From Diplocloster agilis (lineage in GTDB: Bacteria; Bacillota; Clostridia; Lachnospirales; Lachnospiraceae): DNA of 64,000 bases. The stretch is taken from NCBI RefSeq assembly GCF_019042275.1, contig NZ_JAHQCW010000012.1, positions 1-64,000 of the forward strand. Reading direction: 5' to 3'. Each line of letters opens with the position of its first letter. The stretch's first letter is position 1. The notes beneath the pieces are model-generated. The model saw only the letters and a program-made list of their open reading frames with translations. It had not been told where the DNA came from and made no database searches. Shown here one piece after another: positions 60,184 to 64,000 of the stretch. The position numbers and the translations under genes were made by a program.

Positions 60184-60224
60184 CGAACTAATTTAATTCT
60201 ACGCCCGAACTATTTATTTGTCAA
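60184..60224 (-). promoter_or_regulatory. Promoter of the marR-arsA unit with direct-repeat operator
   Basis: On the minus strand TTGACA (60224-60219) and TAGAAT (60201-60196) are 17 bases apart. CGAACTATTTAT (60206-60217) lies in the spacer, and CGAACTAATTTA (60184-60195) lies just downstream of the -10, 22 bp away on the same helix face. Confidence 0.75.
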
Positions 60225-60349
60225 CCTTTCCCGCGCATAAATTCCTGAATTTTTCCACTTACTGTCAGATAAAATCGCAGTTTCGCACTGTACAAGCCCT
60301 CCGTCTTATAGTATGCTTCTCTTAATCAAATGATAAAGAAGGAAACAGA

Positions 60350-61267
60350 ATGGCTTCAATCATACAGGAATCTATCGAAAATCTTATGAATAATCTGGAC
60401 ACCTGCGGCTGTCTGCATATCGAATGCAACCAGGAGATTATGGAAGAATTATTTCTATATATAAAGGAATATATGCGGGGCAGAAACGCGGCGTACATTA
60501 CCCTTCAGGAGAAGGGCTATGAGCGGGATACGGTCCGCCATTATCTGCGCTTTTTCCACGAGCTGTTCGGGGAGACCCGGGACCTGGATACCGTGATGGA
60601 CGCCTTCGGCCTGCTGCCTTTATCCCGGCGGCGGATGAGGGACTTAAAACCAGGGGAATGCATGAAGACTCAGCTGGCCCGCATCAGTATGCAGCAGGCG
60701 GAGTTTTGTTTTCTGGAAGAGCCGCTGCTGAATCTGGACGAGGACGGAACCAGGAGGGTTCTGCACTGGATGGAAGAACAATGCGGCAATGGCGTCCGCT
60801 TTATTACCGCCCATTCCTCCCTACGCCACACCCTGCTGATGCCCGGAACCGCCTTTTACTATGAAAACGGCGCTTTTCACCAGGCAGAGCACGAGGAGGA
60901 GGATTCTGAAAGCCTTGAGGAAGGCACCTTCGAAGTATTAAAGATTCCGGCCAAGTCCGGCAGCCGTGTCCTGTTGTTTGACCCAAAAGACATTGATTAT
61001 GTGGAAAGCTCCAACAAAAATAATTACATATCTGTCCGGGGAGAACTTTTTCTGGTGCAGCGCACCATGGACCAGCTGGAAGAAAATCTGAAAAAATCCG
61101 GATTTTTCCGCTGCCACCGTTCTTATCTGGTAAATCTGCAGAAGGTGGAGCGGTTTGAAAAATGGACAAAGAACAGTTATGTCCTGGTTCTGAATAATCA
61201 GGACAACAGCCAGATTCCACTGTCCAAGGGACGGCTGGCGGAGTTAAAAGAAACCTTCCAATGGTAG
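60350..61267 (+). CDS. LytTR regulator with degenerate ABC-ATPase-like N-terminus
   Basis: A 305-residue regulator. Residues 1-185 keep the back half of an ABC ATPase: DLKPGECMKTQLARISM near 103 at the signature place, FCFLEEPLLNLDEDG (Walker B-like) and FITAHSSLRH (H-loop). No Walker A P-loop is visible. Residues about 200-305 form a LytTR DNA-binding domain: DIDYVESSNKNNYISVRG, FFRCHRSYLVNLQKVERF, IPLSKGRLAELKE. It stands directly before an ABC exporter with its own promoter and is probably its regulator. Confidence 0.85.
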   Translation: MASIIQESIENLMNNLDTCGCLHIECNQEIMEELFLYIKEYMRGRNAAYITLQEKGYERDTVRHYLRFFHELFGETRDLDTVMDAFGLLPLSRRRMRDLKPGECMKTQLARISMQQAEFCFLEEPLLNLDEDGTRRVLHWMEEQCGNGVRFITAHSSLRHTLLMPGTAFYYENGAFHQAEHEEEDSESLEEGTFEVLKIPAKSGSRVLLFDPKDIDYVESSNKNNYISVRGELFLVQRTMDQLEENLKKSGFFRCHRSYLVNLQKVERFEKWTKNSYVLVLNNQDNSQIPLSKGRLAELKETFQW

Positions 61268-61369
61268 TTTTGGGTCTCATATTTCTTCTCAATCCGTCCG
61301 GCCGCATGCTCCATTCGTCGGAAAACAGGCTCTTTCGGTCTTTGAAAACCGCCGTCTGTTCGGAAACGC

Positions 61370-61397
61370 TTGAAATCATTTCCCGATATGGCATAAT
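61370..61397 (+). promoter_or_regulatory. Candidate promoter of the ABC exporter
   Basis: TTGAAA (61370-61375) and CATAAT (61392-61397) are 16 bases apart, in the 160-base gap after the LytTR gene. It is the likely target of the LytTR regulator. Confidence 0.5.
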
Positions 61398-61428
61398 GGT
61401 GAAAAACTTAGAAAAGGAGACCTGCTAT

Positions 61429-62271
61429 ATGGACGAAATGATTTTTTTAGAAAATGTCTGCCTTCGTTTTGGCCCCGCATTTTCTCTGGATCATATCAGT
61501 TTCTGTGTAAAGCCCGGCGAAGTATTTGGATTCCTTGGGCCAAGCGGAGCCGGAAAAACTACCACCATCAAATTATTGACAAGACAGCTGCAAAAAGAGG
61601 AAGGGACAATCCGCGTACTGGGAAAAGACATCGGTTCGGTCACCCGGGAGGATTATGACCGGATCGGCATACTGTCCGATACGAACGGACTCTACGAGCG
61701 GATGTCCATTGAAGAAAACCTGTTGTTTTTCGCCAGAATCCGGAATGTATCCAGACAGGAAGTAGATACCATATTAAAAAGGATGAATCTGTCGGCTTCC
61801 CGCAAGACCCTGATCAAGAAATGTTCCAGGGGAATGCGTCAGCGCACCGTACTGGCTGCCGCGATCTTACATAAACCGGAGCTTTTATTCCTGGATGAGC
61901 CTACCAGCGGCCTGGACCCGGCCAACATCCACGAGGTCCACATGATGCTTCAGGAGTTAAACCAAAGCGGTACCACGGTCTTTTTAACCACCCATAATAT
62001 GGAAGAAGCCGACAAACTCTGTAATCGGATCGGGATTCTGAACGAAGGGAAACTGATCATCACCGGATCACCCGAAGAGTTGAAGCTTGCGTTCGCTAAG
62101 GATCAGATCCAGGTTCTCACGAAAGCCAAAGAACTTCTGACCTTTTCCAAGGACCGCGAGGGAGCGGAAAAAATTATGGAACTCATTGCGTCCGGCCAAT
62201 GCCTGACGATCCATTCCCAGGAGCCGAACCTGGAAGAAATATTTTTACAATTGACGGGGAGGGGACTCTGA
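61429..62271 (+). CDS. ABC transporter ATP-binding protein
   Basis: A 280-residue ATPase of the drug/bacteriocin-export (CcmA-like) type. Walker A GPSGAGKTTTIKLL is near 38, signature CSRGMRQRTVLAAAI near 132, Walker B LLFLDEPTSGLDP near 153 and H-loop TTHNMEEADKL near 187. ATG 61429 lies nine bases after AAAAGGAG; the frame extends 56 codons upstream without family similarity. Its TGA overlaps the permease ATG. Confidence 0.9.
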   Translation: MDEMIFLENVCLRFGPAFSLDHISFCVKPGEVFGFLGPSGAGKTTTIKLLTRQLQKEEGTIRVLGKDIGSVTREDYDRIGILSDTNGLYERMSIEENLLFFARIRNVSRQEVDTILKRMNLSASRKTLIKKCSRGMRQRTVLAAAILHKPELLFLDEPTSGLDPANIHEVHMMLQELNQSGTTVFLTTHNMEEADKLCNRIGILNEGKLIITGSPEELKLAFAKDQIQVLTKAKELLTFSKDREGAEKIMELIASGQCLTIHSQEPNLEEIFLQLTGRGL

Positions 62272-62993
62272 TGAATATCTCACTACGCAAATGGAAAGCT
62301 TTATTTAAAAAAGATCTCTCTGACTATCTGAAAAACCCGGCGATGTTTATAAGCAATCTGATACCGTTAATGTTCGTCGTATTGTATAACATACTGCCTC
62401 TCGATGTAGGCGGGGACAAGTCCCTGTTTATCCTGACCGTCGGTATGCTCTTAAACTCCTGTATGTGCGCCATCCTGGTTCCATCCACGTCAATCGCGGA
62501 GGAAAAGGAAAAGTTCACCCTGCGCACCTTGATTTTATCCAATGTCAGCGCGGCCGAATTCTTTTTGTCCAAGATCAGCACGGGTATCGTTATCACTATG
62601 GTGGGCAACCTCTTGGTATTCCTGCTTACCAAAACAGCGCTTGCCAATCTGCCAGCTTATCTGTTGTTTACCCTCCTGGGAACCATTTGCCTGGTCATGG
62701 TAAGCGCGGTCATAGGCGCTGTCTGCAGAGACCAGATGAGCACCAGTATTCTGCAGGTTCCTATCATGCTGTTGCTGCTGATTCCTTCCATGTTCTCCGG
62801 GGCAGTCAAACTGTTTCGCTATATCTCTTACCTTTCGCCTATCGACGCCTCGTTGCATCTCTACTATAATACGGTGAACGGCGAGCTTTTTACGGGAAAA
62901 TCAGCGCTTCGGTTCTGTATCATTGTGGTCTGGATCGTAGGGGCCTCCTTATTATTCAGCTTTATTTACAAGAAAAGGGGCTTCGATAACTAG
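62271..62993 (+). CDS. ABC-2 type transporter permease
   Basis: A 240-residue membrane protein with six predicted helices. The first spans about 22-40, and a cytoplasmic loop with STSIAEEKEKFTLRTLILSN near 65 is typical of ABC-2 permeases. LLIPSMFSGAVKLFRYISYLSPID near 175 is the last conserved block. It should pair with the ATPase as a dimeric exporter. The substrate is unknown; antimicrobial peptides are common for LytTR-linked exporters. Confidence 0.88.
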   Translation: MNISLRKWKALFKKDLSDYLKNPAMFISNLIPLMFVVLYNILPLDVGGDKSLFILTVGMLLNSCMCAILVPSTSIAEEKEKFTLRTLILSNVSAAEFFLSKISTGIVITMVGNLLVFLLTKTALANLPAYLLFTLLGTICLVMVSAVIGAVCRDQMSTSILQVPIMLLLLIPSMFSGAVKLFRYISYLSPIDASLHLYYNTVNGELFTGKSALRFCIIVVWIVGASLLFSFIYKKRGFDN

Positions 62994-63059
62994 AGGGTTT
63001 TTCCTCAGGTTTGGGTATGCCTGCTGCTTCCGGCTGGGTATCCGCTTAGCGGAATCAAA

Positions 63060-63169
63060 AAGCCGGGTTCAGGATGCACGGCGGACTTCACGTCCGACGG
63101 GCAAGAGCCTATTCACCGGGAACACATCAGGTGTTCCCGGTGAATAGGCTCGGTTCCTGAACCCGGCTT
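63060..63169. repeat. Three-way-junction structured repeat, copy 2
   Basis: Outer 15-bp arms (63060-63074 and 63155-63169, AAGCCGGGTTCAGGA type) are perfect. The inner small hairpin is CGGAC-TTCAC-GTCCG (63083-63097). The inner long hairpin has a perfect 21-bp stem (63105-63125 with 63131-63151) and loop ATCAG. The outer stem continues imperfectly into the flanks (GGAATCAAA with TCGATTCC). It differs from copy 1 almost only inside the long hairpin and its loop. Confidence 0.95.
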
Positions 63170-63230
63170 TTCGATTCCACTTAGCAGATACCGCCCACGG
63201 TTCCCAGCCGCCCCCGGTTAAGGCCAAATC

Positions 63231-63797
63231 TTATTCCGGTTTATCCATCAGGGAGAGTTCCACATCTCCCATCCGCTTCACTTCAAATCCATTTTTCTTA
63301 AACTCTTCATAGTCGAAGGCATCCAACTCGTCACAGGCCAGTTTGTGGAATTCATAGAAATTCGGCCACCACTCATAGCCATCCCCCAAATTATGGGTCA
63401 AAAACGCCTCCGCGATCTCTTTCCCCATCTGCGGAGCCACATAAAACGCTCCCATAGCCAGCACGTTGACGCCGTTGCCGGTGATCGCCCGCAATGCGGC
63501 CGGTACGCTCTCCACAACCCCCGAGAACACGCCCGGGCATTTGCTGGCGGCGATATGGATACCCATGCCGGTCCCGCAGAAGAGCAGCGCGCGCTCAAAT
63601 TCGCCTTCCGTAATCTTTGCTCCGACTTTGAGGCCGATCCGGTGGAACATTTCCGGATCCTCTTCGTCCGCCGATTTTACGCCGATGTCGGTGACTTTCC
63701 AACCCTTGCTTTTTAAATACTCCACAACCGCTTCCTTCAAAGGAAATCCTGCAAAATCCGCTCCTACCAATACATACTTATCTTTTACTGTTTTCAT
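63231..63797 (-). CDS. RpiB/LacAB-family sugar isomerase, extended His-less variant
   Basis: A 188-residue relative of RpiB, about 40 residues longer at the C-terminus. VLVGADFAGFPLKEAVVEYL at the start (AlaAsp-Phe in place of Ser-Asp-His) and the Cys in LLFCGTGMGIHIAASKC near 72 are kept. The RxHND His is replaced, reading AITGNGVNVLAMG near 104. The tail (YEWWPNFYEFHKLACDELDAF) is not part of normal RpiB. ATG 63797 has GGAGAG upstream. Two LacI-type palindromes precede it, and a lacI-family gene lies just upstream. Confidence 0.82.
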   Translation of the reverse strand: MKTVKDKYVLVGADFAGFPLKEAVVEYLKSKGWKVTDIGVKSADEEDPEMFHRIGLKVGAKITEGEFERALLFCGTGMGIHIAASKCPGVFSGVVESVPAALRAITGNGVNVLAMGAFYVAPQMGKEIAEAFLTHNLGDGYEWWPNFYEFHKLACDELDAFDYEEFKKNGFEVKRMGDVELSLMDKPE

Positions 63798-63832
63798 ACT
63801 CAATCTCTCCTTTTTTATTTTATTTAGCTTTC

Positions 63833-63918
63833 ATTCAAACGTTTTAACGACCCGAATACCTTCTCTTCTCTTTTTCCCTCCTTTTCTTTCCATCATTTTT
63901 TCGTTAAAACGTTTTAAC
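63833..63918. promoter_or_regulatory. Two LacI-type operators
   Basis: GTTAAAACGTTTTAAC at 63903-63918 is a perfect 16-bp palindrome with a central CG. ATTCAAACGTTTTAAC at 63833-63848 is the same site with two mismatches. They are 70 bp apart, between the RpiB-like gene and the lacI-family gene, and are probably bound by that regulator. Confidence 0.75.
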
Positions 63919-63935
63919 AATTACCATAATAAACT

Positions 63936-64000
63936 TTAGCAGGATTCCCTGATGATCAGCTCCTGCTGCAGAGTGACATTCACCACAGTACCGTCCTCGA
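63936..64000 (-). CDS. LacI-family regulator, C-terminal end (partial)
   Basis: The last 20 codons read EDGTVVNVTLQQELIIRESC then stop. The ELxxRES ending is typical of LacI/GalR regulators. The gene continues beyond the window edge. It is on the same strand as and upstream of the RpiB-like gene. Confidence 0.75.
   Translation of the reverse strand, partial: EDGTVVNVTLQQELIIRESC

Noticed and set aside
61261-61428. N-terminal extension of the ABC ATPase overlapping the LytTR stop
   Set aside because: These 56 codons show no ABC similarity. ATG 61429 has a strong ribosome site, and the gap contains a promoter-like sequence.

Overview
The window looks like chromosome of a gut-type Lachnospiraceae bacterium (Clostridia). 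This rests on the gene set: an rpsF-ssb-rpsR / gdpP-rplI-dnaB block, a CxxC zinc-type S18, a class B sortase, CvfB, DUF951, clostridial-style aconitase, several ribose-type ABC importers and PTS genes, and strong AGGAGG ribosome binding sites. No transposase, integrase, phage gene or CRISPR array was seen. The genus cannot be fixed from sequence reading alone.

Layout. (1) 0.3-1.8 kb: thiamine pyrophosphokinase and an aldo/keto reductase. (2) 1.9-15.9 kb, minus strand: a 13-gene cluster read from one good promoter at 15.85 kb. It holds a PfkB kinase, a ribose-type ABC importer, a DeoR regulator, rhamnulokinase, a TIM-barrel isomerase, an M24-fold protein, an AroE-like dehydrogenase, RpiB, a class II aldolase and L-rhamnose isomerase, and ends at a terminator. 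(3) 16-20.2 kb, plus strand: an allose/allulose-type set of ROK kinase, AlsE-like epimerase, cupin phosphoglucose isomerase and LacI regulator. (4) 20.3-21.9 kb: an ECF sigma factor with an overlapping membrane anti-sigma-like gene. (5) 22-29 kb: a self-contained fructose-type PTS with its own Enzyme I and HPr, an epimerase and a divergent PRD regulator. (6) 29-30.6 kb: a methyltransferase and a zinc-ribbon membrane protein. (7) 30.9-44.2 kb: a sugar system in three transcription units with an ADP-dependent sugar kinase-family protein, an FGGY kinase, a second ABC importer, DhaK/DhaL, an RpiB-like isomerase, an allulose/tagatose epimerase, a PMI-like cupin, a class II aldolase and an RpiR regulator. 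(8) 44.2-58 kb: housekeeping genes, tRNA-Gln, tRNA-fMet and aconitase. (9) 56.8-60.2 kb: a MarR gene and two ArsA-type ATPases flanking an unknown 84-residue protein. (10) 60.3-63 kb: a LytTR regulator with a degenerate ABC-ATPase-like N-terminus, then an ABC exporter. (11) 63.2-64 kb: a third RpiB-family gene and the tail of a LacI gene.

How it works together. Most of the window imports uncommon sugars and brings them into glycolysis. The rhamnose unit should give DHAP plus lactaldehyde. The allose-type unit converts allulose-6-phosphate to fructose-6-phosphate and then glucose-6-phosphate. The 31-44 kb unit has three unrelated sugar kinase types, three isomerase/epimerase types and a bisphosphate aldolase. 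It matches no pathway I can name and is the best candidate for an undescribed system. Two promoters and a TTTCACGAAAT motif at 42 kb fit control by the local RpiR protein.

Non-coding structure is rich. Two copies of a ~110-nt three-way-junction element lie 44 kb apart. Three arrays carry the palindrome GGACATGTCC at about 21-bp spacing. There are three GGGACAGG-type REP-like hairpins, one 68-bp tandem duplication and a terminator between a binding-protein gene and its permease. Gene positions are read from the sequence. Functions are inferred from motifs, with no database search.
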